Source: Cordylochernes scorpioides (Eukaryota; Arthropoda; Arachnida; Pseudoscorpiones; Chernetidae). Taken from it: a stretch of DNA of 64,000 nucleotides. Where the stretch lies: NCBI GenBank assembly GCA_030710605.1, contig CP092872.1, positions 97,970,874 through 98,034,873 on the forward strand, read 5' to 3'. A program made the translations under genes and the position numbers. The notes under the pieces are model-generated. The model made no database searches. It saw only the letters and a program-made list of their open reading frames with translations, and was not told the DNA's origin. Shown here piece by piece: positions 1 to 11,812 of this stretch. Numbering within the stretch: position 1 is the first letter of the stretch; the number at the start of each line of letters is the position of its first letter.

Positions 1-1110
1 TTAAGTAAACACGCCCTACGTTAAACCCGGCTTAAGTTAAACACCCTACGTTAAACCCGGCTTAAATTAAACACTCTACGTTAAATCCAGCTTAAATTAA
101 ACACACCTTACGTTAAATCCGGTTTAAGTTAAACACACCTTATGTTAAACCCGGCTAAAGGTAAACACACCCTATGTTAAACCCGGCTTAAGTTAAACAC
201 ACCCTATGTTAAACCCGGCTTAAGTTTAACACCCTACGTTAAACCCGGCTTAGGTTAAACAAGCCCTATGTTAAACCCGGCTTAAGTAAAACACCCTACG
301 TTAAACCCAGCTTAAATTAAACACACCTTACGTTAAATCCGGCTTAAGTTAAACACACCTTATGTTAAACCCGGCTAAAGGTAAACACACCCTACGTTAA
401 ACCCGGCTTAAGTTAAAAACCCTACGTTAAACCCGGCTTAAGTTAAACACACCCTACGTTAAACCCGGTTTAAGTTAAACATACCCTACGTTACACCCGG
501 CTTAAATTAAACAAACCATACGTTAAACCCGGCTTAAGTTAAACACACCTTACGTCAAACCCGGCTTAAGTTAAACACACCCTATGTTAAACCCGGCTTA
601 AATTGAACACACCTCACGTTAAACCCGTCTTAAGTTAAACACACCTTATGTTAAACCCGGCTAAAGCTGAACACACCCTATGTTAAACCCGGCTTAAGTT
701 AAACACACCCTATGTTAAACCCGACTTAAGTTAAACACCCTACGTTAAACCCGACTTAAGTTAAACACCCTACGTTAAACCCGGCTTAAGTTAAACACAC
801 CCTATGTTAAACCCGGCTTAAGTTAAATACACCCTATGTTAAACCCGACTTAAGTTAAACACACCCTATGTTAAATCCGGCTTAAGTTAAACACCCTACG
901 TTAAACCCGGCTTAAGTTAAACACACCCTATGTTAAACCCGGCTTAAGTTGAACATACCCTATGTTAAACCCGGCTTAAGTTAAACACACCCTATGTTAA
1001 ACCCGGCTTAAGTTAAACACACCCTATGTTAAACCCGGCTTAAGTTAAACACACTCTATGTTAAACCCGGCTTAAGTTAAACAAACCCTACGTTAAACCC
1101 GGCTTAAGTT
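1..1110. repeat. 30/32-bp tandem array (satellite A)
   Basis: Head-to-tail units run from the first base of the window. Each unit has two half-like blocks, TTAAACCCGGC and TTAAGTTAAACACACCCTA. A 2-bp indel (CACC versus CACACC) gives 30- and 32-bp versions. The array decays at 1110-1200 (GAACACGCCGAATG variants) and stops about 140 bp before the promoter of cuticle gene A. Its left end lies outside the window. It is not a telomere: the arthropod TTAGG repeat is absent. Confidence 0.95.
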
Positions 1111-1334
1111 GAACACGCCGAATGTTTGAGGCGGCACAAGTTAAACCCGGCTTGATTCAAACACGCCAAATGTTTAAGGTAACTTAGGTTTCCGCCAAAT
1201 CAGCGAACAATCAGCTAAACCCGGAACCCGGGGACCACCGCGGGGTGTTTAGCGCCAATTACCGGCTGAGAGTTCGATTGTATCGAGAACAACAGCGCGA
1301 CTTGCGACACTGCGAGATTGTCACCCCGCGCTGT

Positions 1335-1374
1335 GGTACCAAGGTATGTCACTGGCCCCAGCCTTAGTATATAA
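1335..1374 (+). promoter_or_regulatory. Core promoter of cuticle gene A
   Basis: GGTACCAAGG at 1335-1344 is followed exactly 33 nt later (start to start) by the TATA box TATATAA at 1368-1374. Gene B has the same two elements at the same spacing on the other strand. The start codon lies 41 nt after the first T of the TATA box, so transcription should begin near 1390-1400. An upstream ATG at 1376 would then lie outside the mRNA. The TSS is inferred. Confidence 0.75.
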
Positions 1375-1408
1375 CATGGGGCGGGCCGGAGTTGGGTGTC
1401 GCTCCACC

Positions 1409-4400
1409 ATGGTTCCTCAGGTAGGTCTCCGAGCCTTAGTGTTAACCACAGTACAGCTCTACAACTCTAGCTTGGCCTTCCCAGTACAGACTGTCTTCCA
1501 CTCTAGCACGAGGTTTCAACACAGTCCCATCTTACCTTCTGAAATGGTTTTCGCCGAACAGTAGCGAGTTGCTCTCTAGCATTGTTTTCCAGACACAGTC
1601 TCACCTTTCTTTCGAACCTGGTTTTTCCAGCACTGTCAAGCTTTACACTCAAGTCTTGTTCTTCAGTATAACCCGCCCTAATCTCTAGCACCGTTTTACA
1701 GTTGTCATGCCTTATGCGGTTTCCAAGTATGAACCCTTTTTTATCCTAAGCATAGTTTCCCCAGCACTTTTCCGCCATAGTCTCAAACATGGCTTCCTAG
1801 AACACGCCTGCCTTAGTCTCGGGCAGGGTTTCCCAGCACAGCCCCGCCTCACCCTCTTTGATTGTTTTACCAGTATAACCCATCTTCGCCATATTTTTTC
1901 CAGTAAATTCCTGCCGTGCCCTTAGCATGGCTATCCCAGTATAGCCTCTCTTTACTCTCTGGCTGGTTTTCTTAGCTCACTCCGGCCATACTCTATAGCA
2001 CGGTTCCCAGTACAGTGACGCCTTATTCTCTAGAATGGTTTTCCCAGCACAGCCCTGTCTTTCTCTTTAGCACAGACTAATCACCACAGTTCAACATTAC
2101 TGTTTAGCATGGGTTTTCCAACACAGTCGTCTTATTTTTTAGCATGATTTTTCCCAGCACAATCCAGCCCTACCTTCCGGTATGGTATTTCCAGCACATC
2201 CCGATTTACTCTCTATAATGGTTTTGCCAGCAGGATCCCACCTCATTCTTTAGAATTGTTTTCCAGTATAGTCCCGCCTTACTCTATAACATTGCTTTCC
2301 CAGCTCATCCCGCTTTACTTCTTAGTATTGGTTTCCCGCATCATTCCCTAGCATTGGTTTCCCAACTCATCCCGCTTTACTCCATAGCATTGGTTTCCCA
2401 ACTCATCCCGCTTTACTCCCTAGCATTGGTTTCCCAGCTCATCCCGCTTTACTCCTTAGCATGGCTTTCCCAGCCCATCCCGCTTTACTACTTAGCATGG
2501 CTTTCCCAGCCCATCCCGCTTCACTCCCTAGCATTGGTTTCCTAGCTCATCCCGCATTACTCCTTAGCATGGCTTTCCCAGCCCATCCCGCTTTACTCCC
2601 TAGCATTGGTTTCCCAGCTCATCCCGCTTTACTCCTTAGCATGGCTTTCCCAGCTAATCCCGCTTCACTCCCTAGCATTGGTTTCTCAGCTCATCCCGTT
2701 TCACTCCTTAGCATTGGTTTGCCAGCTCATCCCACTTTATTCCTTAGCATAACTTTCCCAGCTCATCCCGCTTTACTCCTTAGCATGGCTTTCCCACCTC
2801 ATCCCACTTTACTCCTTAGCATTGTTTTCCCAGCTCATCCCGCTTTACTCCTTAGCATTGGTTTCCAGCTCATCCCGCTTTACTCCTTTGCATTGTTTTC
2901 CCAGCTCATCCCACTTTACTCCTTAGCATTGGTTCCCAGCTCATCCCGCTTTACTCCTTAGCATTGGTTCCCAGCTCAACCCGCTTTACTCCTTAGCATG
3001 GTTTTCCCAGCTCATCCCACTTTACTACTTAGCATTGTTTTCCCAGCTCATCCCACTTTACTACTTAGCATGGCTTTCCCAGTTCATCCCATTTTACTAC
3101 TTAGCATGGCTTTCCCAGATCATCCCACTTTACTCCTTAGCATTGTTTTCCCAGCTCATCCCACTTTACTACTTAACATGGCTTTCCCAGCTCATCCCAC
3201 TTTACTACTTAGCATGGCTTTCCCAGCTCATCCCACTTTACTACTTAGCATGGCTTTCTCAGTTCATCCCACTTTACTACTTAGCATGGCTTTCCCAGCT
3301 CATCCCACTTTACTACTTAGCATGGCTTTCCCAGCTCATCCCGCTTTACTACTTAGAATGGCTTTCCCAGCTCTCTCCACTTTACTACTTAGCATGGCTT
3401 TCCCAGTTTATCCCACTTTACTACTTAGCATGGCTTTCCCAGCTCAACCCGCTTTACTACTTAGAATGGCTTTCCCAGCTCTTTCCACTTTACTCCTTAG
3501 CATTGGTTTCCCAGCTTTTCCCACTTTACACCTTAGCATTGGTTTCCCAGATCTTCCGACTTTACTCCTTAGCATTGTTTTCCCAATTCATCCCACTTTA
3601 CACCTTAGCATTGTTTTCCCAATTCATCCCGCTTTACTCCTTAGCATTGGTTTCCCAGCTCATCCCCCTTGACTCCCTAGCCTGGCTTTCCCAGATAATC
3701 CCGCTTCACTCTCTAGCATTGTTTTCCCAGCTCATTCCACTTTACTCCTTAGCATTGGTTTCCCAGCTCATCCCGTTTCACTCCCTAGCATTGGTTTCCC
3801 AGATAATCCGCTTTACTCCTTAGCATGGTTTTTCCCAGCCCATCCCGCTTCACTCCCTAGCATTGTTTTCCCAGCTCATCCCGCCTTACTAAGAATATAT
3901 TGAATGATCGCCATCTCTTTATCAAATTATTGCACAATAAACTTAAAGTTGACTTTTGACCCAATCTGAAACCAATGTTGAGCATTCAATAAAAAAAAAA
4001 TAATAATTGTGATATCTATAATAAACATAAACACATACACACATAGCATACATACCACTATGCACCCGTACCTCTATATAAAATTCAGACTATTTAAAAA
4101 CACTGAGCAATAAATTTAACACTTATCACAAACAATAACAAAAATAATTTGCATCGTCAAAACTTCAGACGTATAAGGAATGTAATAAGAAACATTATGT
4201 CTTCTACATGAGGACGAAGGACATTAATATTGTAACATTTAATTTATTTATCAGTGAATTAATGAATTTATCATTAAATTGGTTAATTAAATTTCGCGCT
4301 CTATTATATATACAGAATGTTTCTATAGTCAAAAACGTATTTAAAAGAAACATTTAATTTAAATTTATATAGTTTTATTTAAACGAACTATTTTCTCAAA

Positions 4401-6605
4401 TCTCCACTTATAAAATCATCAATCAATACCTATTCTGAAGACACATGTTCACAACTATCGCCATATGCAACTTGACGTGTTATATTTACATATATCCCGT
4501 GGGTGACTCAGGTGCTCGTGTCCCTACTACTGGCCGCTGTGACGGCTGTAGCCCTGCCGCTACACTACGATCACCACCACGGCCACAATGACAATCATCA
4601 TGATCACCATGTAGGTTATCACATAGTTCACTGATACTTACTATACGATATACGACACATTGATGACTATTAGATTGAAGTGAAGAAGGCTATCAATATG
4701 CTTACAAATGGTTTTGTATAAAATGGATAGAATACAACAACAAAAGCCTTTATTGAAGACCTCTCGTCATATAAAGGATTGGCCAGTTTACAGAGAAATT
4801 GAAGAGAAGAGAATTAAGAATACAGAGATATATGTAGTAGGTATAGTATAGTATTTTCTACACTGTGACTATATACAACAGCAGCAACAAGCCTTTTACT
4901 GGGATCAAAGTCCCATACAGGATTCGTCATTCTAATCCTGACAAAGATTATTTACATATAATTATTTACATCAATTAGATTATGTATATAGCTTTCACTT
5001 CTCTTCAGCCGTCTTCCAAAATTTTAACAACGCAAACGCTCCAGCTCTGTTTCTCACCACCTCATTCAACAGGAACTCCAAAGAGAGTCAGAATGGATAG
5101 AATACAACTAGCTGGGTCAAGATTGTAATTGGGTTTGGTTTAAGATGGATAAAGGTACTTTGCATTTTGATTCTGAGACTAGGATTCAGTTCGACAATAT
5201 CAAAATGCGAAGGTTGTCTGAAATTTCAACAATTGAAATTCAAATCTGTTAAATTGGAAGGAGGGTACTTCATTTATTAGGTTATTTTCGAGAAAAGGCT
5301 GTTTTTTTCTCGCTTCACTTAGATCCAGACAGTCAAACTTTCATCATCATCTGATTCACAGAAAGGATACGCTGGATCATCGAATTGATCAATTCGTCTC
5401 AAAGACGCATTGACCCAAGTATGGCCAGTCACTAAACTTACTGAGCAGTGAGAATAAGTATAGAGGAAGTTTTTCTTCTTAAGGACACACAATGGCTAAA
5501 GGCAAAACCATTACTATTTTTAAAATTTGTACTACATGGTTTTATTGCCAAATTTCCTCTTCAATTTTTGATTTGAATGATTTAGGAAGAGTTGGAGACA
5601 CTGATTGGTTATTCAAGTTTATGCCTTTAAAAATAATTTTGCCGACATATTTACATATACAGTAGAACTTGGATAATTCGAACTTCTTTAATTCGAAAAC
5701 CTCTTTAATTCGAATATTTATCTTGGTCCCTAGAATTTCCTATAAATAGAATTTCCGTTTTTAATTCGAATTTTTGGATAATTCGAATTTTTTTATGGTC
5801 CCTTGGGGTTCGAATTATCCTAGTTCGACTGTATTAAGAAGAAGGCATCTCCTTATCGTGAAACTTTCTTAATTTATGCATCTTATCCCAGTACAATATT
5901 ACATTTGTACTATTTTTTCATATTTACATATGTGTTAAATATATATCTGTGTCCCTACAGCACCCCCACCCGTACCACTTCGGGTACCACGTAAAACAAC
6001 ACGGGGACCATCACCACCTCGGGGGAACCCACTACCGCAAGGAGTCCGGGGACGGCCACGGTGGAGTCCATGGATCCTATGGCTACGTGGATGACCACGG
6101 TGTGATGAGACACGTGGACTACGTGGCGGACCACCACGGCTTCCGTGCCCACGTCAGGACCAACGAGCCCGGGACCGCCAACCAGGACCCCGCTGCTGTC
6201 CATCTAGAAAGCCATGCTCATCATGGACATCATCACGACCACCATGATCATCATGGCCATCACGACGATCATCATGATCATCATCATGGTCATCACGATG
6301 ATCATCATGATCATCATCATGGTCATCATGATCATCATAACGACCACCATGATCACCACCACGGTCACCACGGTCATCACGGCCACCACGATCATCATCA
6401 TGGTCACCATGATCACCACGGTCATCACGGCCACCACGATCATCATCATGGTCACCACGATCACCACGGTCACCACGATCACCACGGTCATCACGGCCAC
6501 CACGATCATCATCATGGTCACCACCACGATCACCACGGTCATCACGGCCACCACGATCATCATCATGGTCACCACCACGGTCACCACCATGGTCATCACT
6601 CCTAA
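1409..6605 (+). CDS. Cuticle gene A: histidine-rich RR-2 type cuticular protein (3 coding exons)
   Basis: Secreted structural protein of the cuticle; the RR domain binds chitin. Exons: 1409-1420 (MVPQ, donor GTAGGT), 4512-4610 (33 codons, acceptor ..ACTCAG, donor GTAGGT), 5961-6605 (acceptor CCCTACAG, stop TAA); both introns phase 0; about 251 aa. Residues 1-18 or so form a signal peptide (hydrophobic LVSLLLAAVTAVA). A short His/Asp stretch follows, then the RR domain opening at YHFGYHV with GSYGYVDDHG..R.VDYVADHHGF, then the chelicerate-type TNEPGTANQDPAAV. The last ~130 residues are His with Gly and Asp (HHGHHDHH units), an expanded CAY/GAY/GGY tract. The last exon is certain. Exon 1 rests on the matching promoter and exon layout in gene B. 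Intron 1 (3.1 kb) is filled by a 36-bp array. The tail may bind Zn or Cu, as known for His-rich proteins of hardened cuticle; that is inference. Confidence 0.85.
1430..3893. repeat. 36-bp tandem array in intron 1 of gene A
   Basis: Unit of 36 bp, centred on CTCATCCCGCTTTACTCC, then TTAGCATTGGTTTCCCAG. Copies at 2300-3890 are close to each other. Copies at 1430-2280 keep the period and the TAGCA..GTTTTCCCAG core but are strongly diverged. Because 36 is a multiple of 3 and the unit lacks stops in some frames, long repetitive open frames appear; they are not genes. The array starts within about 10 nt of the exon 1 donor. Confidence 0.95.
3894..4511. other. Rest of intron 1 of gene A
   Basis: AT-rich unique-looking DNA between the 36-bp array and the exon 2 acceptor. 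No further gene or repeat recognised. A TATATAAAA at about 4075 has no suitable ATG and donor behind it, so it was not taken as the promoter. Confidence 0.6.
5660..5831. mobile_element. pogo/Tigger-like MITE in intron 2 of gene A
   Basis: 172-bp element with terminal inverted repeats, CAGTAGAACTTGGATAATTC on the left and the inverse, ending TTATCCTAGTTCGACTG, on the right. It is flanked by TA on both sides and contains several internal ATTCGAA motifs. CAGT..ACTG ends with a TA duplication are the pogo/Tigger signature. There is no coding capacity. The rest of intron 2 (4611-5960) shows no gene. Confidence 0.8.
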
Positions 6606-6778
6606 ACACCAAAAAGATAAGAGCCCTAACTATATCCCTCGACCTGAACTGTTCAAACAGCGCTTGAAATATTTTGTCTGAAATATTTCTGTGAACGCGT
6701 TTTTTATTTATATTGTGAAAATATTTAATTTTTGCTATTTTTATATTGTTATTTTTATGGTTTTATATATGTTGGTTC

Positions 6779-6784
6779 AATAAA
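6779..6784 (+). terminator. Poly(A) signal of gene A
   Basis: AATAAA 174 nt after the TAA stop of gene A. Gene B has its signal at a similar distance (187 nt). Confidence 0.7.
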
Positions 6785-6866
6785 ATGTGTAAAACAACTA
6801 TTGGTTGATTGATTTCCCAAAAGTAAAACCTTCGCTATTATGGAATCTTTAATATAGGAAAGATAT

Positions 6867-7337
6867 TGTTACGTCGTACCCAGACGCTATTAGTGTACTT
6901 TGTCTACTCAGGTTGCCACAAAGATACACATGGGAGTTCGAAGGATTGCAGCCAAAGTTAGCGCTTTATTGTATCTCACTTAACAGAAGGAATACAACAG
7001 TGGGACTTGCCTTCGACCTCCCCGTCAGAAGAATCCTTGGCGCCGTGAACGTCCTCTTGTGAAGCGTTCCGCTCCACACTATACACATGCAGCCTGGCCC
7101 ACACCGCTTGTAGGCCGCTCCGATGTCAGAGTTTCCTGGCACCGCCTTGTAGGACCATCCACACGCCCGGAGACAAGTCGCCACGTCTTCTCCTTGCCGC
7201 AGATGTAACCAAACTCTGTCCTCCCCCACACAGGAATGCTGTTTTTGGCACTTGCCACTTGGCAGCGGGGGCCGCTAGAGTCCACCCCTCTTTCCCCAAC
7301 TTTACTCTGATATCTTGGCCTTGTCGTCCACGTTGCA
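6867..7337 (-). mobile_element. Probable solo LTR
   Basis: GC-richer 471-bp block with TG..CA ends (TGTTACGT on the left, CGTTGCA on the right) and ATAT directly repeated on both flanks (6863-6866 and 7338-7341). AATAAA on the minus strand (near 6962-6967) sets the orientation. Open frames inside it on the minus strand resemble no protein I know. It begins about 80 bp past the poly(A) signal of gene A. No second LTR or internal domain is nearby. ATAT flanks are weak evidence in AT-rich DNA. Confidence 0.5.
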
Positions 7338-7508
7338 ATATGTTTGGGGCCCCTCACCATCAAATACTCTCAAAATTCATTTCCAGTCAAACAGGCCTTC
7401 ATTCTTCCTGACAGTTGGCGATCTGTCTGAAAGATGATATTTATTTGGCCCACACTTGGTTCTGAAGCATCTTATTTCTTCTCTTTAAAACAATCAATCA
7501 GAATACCC

Positions 7509-8151
7509 TCATGGACAAAACTTAAGGAAGTTGTACCTTTTAGCATGTATATCGAGATTCAGACAATAACTCTGAAAGATACACTCATGGACAAAACTTA
7601 AGGAAGTTGTACCTTTTAGCATGTATATCGGGATTGAGACAATAACTCTGAAAGATATTACAGTGACCTTTATTGAAGACACACGAGATAACCAATATAT
7701 ACTCATGGACAAAACTTAAGGAAGTTGTACCTTTCAGCGTGTATATCGGGATTGAGACAATAGCTCTGAAAGATATTACAGTGACCTTTATTGAAGACAC
7801 TCGAGATAACCAATATACACTCATGGACAAAACTCAAGTGTGTTGTATCTTTTAGCATGTATATCGTGATTCAGACAATAACTCTGAAAGATATTACAAT
7901 GACCTTTATTGAAGACACAAGAGATAACCAATATACACTCATGGACAAAACTTAAGGAAGTTATACATTTAATCATGTATATCGGGATTCAGACTATAAC
8001 TCTAAAATATATTACAGTGACCTTTATTGAAGACCCTCGAGATAACTAATTGTGAACAAAATTGCCTTTGTATCCTTAAAAAAAACCAAATAATTGAGGA
8101 TCTACGACACTAAGCCTTTCTACTTCTTTAAGCTCTGTCCATGAGTGTATA
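7509..8151 (+). mobile_element. TIR-bounded 118-bp monomer element, copy 1 (about 4.5 monomers)
   Basis: Starts with CTCATGGACAAAACTTAAGG and ends with a degenerate inverse, ..TCTGTCCATGAGTGTA. Between them monomers of 118 bp begin at 7583, 7701, 7819 and 7937, each opening with the terminal repeat itself; a shortened monomer is first. Monomers share the core TGTATATCGGGATT..AGACAATAACTCTGAAAGATATTACAGTG (core shown with a gap). No coding capacity. Other copies in the window have one to three monomers. Confidence 0.85.
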
Positions 8152-9600
8152 CAAGTACCATGAACTTGTACCATGAAGATTAATTTAATGAGACAAAAAT
8201 TATAAAGCTACAGGTTTGTGATATGTGATGATGGTACGGATTGATGAGACTATCACAGACTAAACAATGAAGATGTTCTAACAATGATATCAAGGAGAGA
8301 TAATAGAGATACTGGAGACAATAGAGAACCAGTATTTTATATGTATATATGGCGCGTTATTGCTTTGTGTTAATTTATGCCTATAACTGGCCTTGTCTTT
8401 ATTATTGGGGAAGAGCATTGCTCGATGCAAATATTTGAATGTAATTCTACTGTCCTATATAAAAATATAATAATAAAAGAAATATTCGTGCTTTAAATCC
8501 TTTCATTTTATATTTATAGGAAGAGAACCAGTATGTTAGGAGAGGTTAATTGTATTACTGGAGGGAGGGAAAACTGGGAATGGAATTCTTGGACCATATA
8601 AGCCAAAATTATATTAATTTAACGCAAACAGCTATCAAATAATATATTTATTTCCGAAAGATAAAATTCTCTGAAATGAGAATAATAGTAAAAAACGGCT
8701 TCCGAGGATAGGTCTCTTTCTCTATTTATATACTCTCTGTCTCTCTCTCAAGCTTTTTCAGATATATGAACCTTTCCACAGGAATATATGCATATACGTT
8801 GAAGAGTTTAGAATACCCGATAGCTTGACACAATATATAAATAAATCAAGACACTTATTCTCGGAAACTGCTTTGTGTGAAAGAGAGAATCACAAGTTCT
8901 AAGACAGATGTACAGACTCCTCAATCAGGCTTCTCCAATGTAATCAACCCATTGCCATAGTCTGGTGACTTGGTTGTCTTGGTCCTATGGTCCATTCATT
9001 GAAGATTTCGTGGGATATATGTTGTTGTTTCTTATCCCTTTGTGTAAAGATTACACGAATCCCATGAGTTCATGATCTCATGGAATGGGGTATAGGGGTT
9101 ACAGCTTTCGTTGATCATGGCACCATGATCCAGTCACACTTTAGTGAAAGTCTGACTTTGCCTGTAGTTTGAGGCTGTTCCTAACATGAAAGCCTTTGCT
9201 GCACTCTAACATGAGTACGGACACAGCTCCTCCGTATTCCAGGAGTGGGACCCTTGTTGAGGACCATCAACCGGGTCAGTTGAACTCAGGATTTTTAAAG
9301 GGGGAGTGTCCCTCCTGGTTACAGCATCAAGTCTACTAGAACAAGACTTGATACGATCGTGTAGAGGGTTTACTGTACCTCCCAACAATGTCCACTGCAC
9401 GTGGGATATATGTAAATACGGCGGGTTTATCCTTGTCTTCTGCGTCTATTTTCCCCAATAGAAGTTTCATCCGCCCTCAGAAGCAAATTTCCACCTTTAA
9501 AGACAAGTAAAGACCCTCCTCCATATATGTCAGGATGGAATTAAGAATTATTGATTATAAAGCAATAAAACACGCCATCTATATATGTGAAATAGAACTT
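8152..9600. other. AT-rich spacer without recognised gene
   Basis: No exon or domain recognised. 8400-8520 holds a short dispersed motif (TAATTCTACTGTCCTATATA then AAAGAAATATTCGTGCTTTA) that recurs inverted near 12540 and resembles the hairpin MITE at 26588. 9190-9400 is GC-richer but without a recognisable reading frame. Confidence 0.5.
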
Positions 9601-9616
9601 AATAAAACGACTTTTT

Positions 9617-9930
9617 ATTATATATATAATACAAACAAAATAATCTTTAATGAAGCTTATGTCCATAGTTTTCTAGAGAGAGAGAGAGAGATTGAGATTG
9701 AAACTGATTTATTATAACGTCCATATAAGATTATATAAGGTTAAATACATAAAATGAATTAATAAGATTAATAATGATAGTTATATGAATAAATAGATAA
9801 AATAATTGATGAATATGCATATATATATAAATATATATATACAAGGTCTTCATTATATATATAATACAAACAAAATAATCTTTAATGAAGCTTATGTCCG
9901 TAGATTTCTTGAGAGAGAGAGGTAATACGA
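9617..9930. repeat. Duplicated AT-rich segment with GA microsatellite
   Basis: A stretch of about 75 bp (ATATATATAATACAAACAAA, then ATAATCTTTAATGAAGCTTA and a (GA)n run) occurs at about 9617-9690 and again at about 9855-9925. The section between matches, in inverse orientation, the AT-rich repeats at 10.75-10.91 and 11.08-11.25 kb. Confidence 0.7.
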
Positions 9931-10739
9931 TATATAAGATTCTGTAATTCATTGTCGCATACACTCATATAATCAGAATCGTTAAATACAGTATTAGAAC
10001 TCTTGAAAGCGGTTTTGTGGATTAAATTGTCGAAACTGCTGGGAGGATTCGCCACTGATGAGCCAGCCCTCCCACTATTTTTCATATCAGTAAGGATATT
10101 TGAAAGTTTATTTTGTTTGTAGAAGAAACATTCATGCTCTTTGTTAGGATTAATCCCGGCTTCTGCTCGACCCCTCCCTGAGTGAAGTCCACGTGGAGGC
10201 GGTGCCAGGCATAGACATTTCCTTCTTAGGAAATGGTGACTTAGAGTAGGGCATTTATAGCATTACACTTCAGAGGAACATTTATCATGTTAAGAGCATT
10301 CGAATTAGCACAATAAAGGCGTAAATTTGGTCAAAATATCCAAAGCGATGAGAAAACGAAGGATGGATTTATGCAAATATGTTAGCCATATCTTACTTAG
10401 AGCGTCTGTAGAACTTTTAATCTAAAAAATTCTACATAACTGTCACGGCACAATTCTTTTATCAAAATCTGGGCGATATTTAAAGATCTAAGCACTTCCT
10501 AAAGGCCCTTACCTAAACATGTTTTCTTCAGCAAGTTTAGATGAGAGCCTGTGGATTCAAAGCTAGTAGATTTTAATATAAGAAAGGTATTGTAATATTA
10601 TTGTGAAATTTCTTGATGTTAACCATACTGAATGGATGATTATAAAAGAGTTAAATACAAGTTGCATAGGTTGAAATTGAATTTATAAATGTATAATGCC
10701 ACTTATATATTATAGTATTGTATTAGAGTAGAAAATCAG

Positions 10740-11255
10740 TAATGCTAGGAAGATCAAAGATATACATGTATTTTTCTCTTTCAATACTTTTTATCCATAT
10801 ATTTATCATTATTTATCCTTATTTATTCACAAATTTATTTTCAATATTGTATTTAACCTTATATAACCTTATACATCGACGTTGTAATAAAGTAATTTCA
10901 ATCTCTCTCTCTCTTCGGCGTCGGCCTCCATCCCGAGGCAATGACAAGTGTGGCGACCATCTACAAGTACCATCTTGGTCTTGACTTGGGTAACGCCAGC
11001 CTCGACCTGCCCACTCTGTGAACTCTCGCGGTACATCGGTGGCGGATTCTTTCCCGCGGTGGGCGCTACCAATGAAAACTTTGTATATATATATATAATG
11101 TATATTTATCAATTATTGTATATATTTAGGTCTATTTTTATTAATATATTTATCATTATATAATCTTATTTATTAAATTTTGTATTTAACCATATATAAT
11201 CTTAAATGAACGATACAATAAAAGCAGTTTCAATCTCTCTCTCGAAATTATTTGA
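10740..11255. repeat. Two copies of an AT-rich repeat ending in CAATCTCTCTCTC
   Basis: Copies at about 10740-10912 and 11085-11250 share TATTTATCATTA.., TTGTATTTAACCTTATATAA and a terminal TTTCAATCTCTCTCTC. They flank a GC-rich island at 10913-11075. An inverted relative lies at 9670-9790. Probably a short non-autonomous transposon; termini not resolved. Confidence 0.6.
10913..11075 (-). other. GC-rich coding-like island, unassigned
   Basis: About 160 bp of balanced, codon-like composition in very AT-rich DNA. On the minus strand it is open throughout, with a pyrimidine-rich TTTTCATTGGTAG just before it that could be a splice acceptor. The reading gives a polar peptide with two close cysteines (HTCHC) and runs into the GA repeat with no clear donor. 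I do not recognise the product. It may be a captured exon fragment or chance. Confidence 0.25.
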
Positions 11256-11812
11256 ACTAGACTAACAAAGACCAAAAGATTCCACAACAACATAATTTGA
11301 CCTTTCTCTTTATATCCTCCAGATATAGTTCGTTCTGATTATTTCCTTAACCATTGTGTGAGATTCCTTCCTTCCTTCAAACTGAGATCACAGTCTAATC
11401 TTGGAGCCAATAAACCATCAGTTGGAATATTCACCAAGTTAATGAGATTCGAACGATGTGTGGATAATGATATTAATGATAAACTTCCTTCCTTTGGCTA
11501 TATTGCTCTCTTCCGCCGTGAAGTCTAATTGGATTATTAACTATAATTAATCACGATATCTCTTTAATTATCACAGTTTGTAATTTAATGGGAAATATGG
11601 AGTTTACAGCTAATGTATATATAGTTTGATAGGATAATTCCTTCTAAGTTCTGTGCTAAAACGTTTATATATCAACTTACAACACCTTTTTGTTTCTTAA
11701 ATTTGAAAATCCAGCTTTGGTGTCAAGTCTTTCCAACAAGCCAGCTACCTATTAATTGACTAATGAATTCAAATAAAATAAACTTTTCTTATGAATCAAT
11801 ATTTATAATTTC
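11256..11812. other. AT-rich spacer without recognised gene
   Basis: No open frame, hairpin or repeat stood out here. Confidence 0.5.

Noticed and set aside
1..1110. Telomere or subtelomere repeat
   Set aside because: The unit is 30/32 bp and not TTAGG-based; it is an ordinary satellite.
2354..3823. Long plus-strand frames of MAFPAHPTLLLS or LSQLIPLYYLAW repeats
   Set aside because: They are one 36-bp tandem repeat read in several frames; no start context, signal or homology, and they lie in intron 1 of gene A.
4071..4210. TATATAAA near 4075 as promoter of gene A
   Set aside because: No ATG followed by a phase-0 donor lies behind it, whereas 1368-1420 has the full layout seen in gene B.
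6154..6681. Antisense and alternate-frame ORFs over the His-rich tail
   Set aside because: Shadows of the CAY/GAY/GGY codon tract of gene A.
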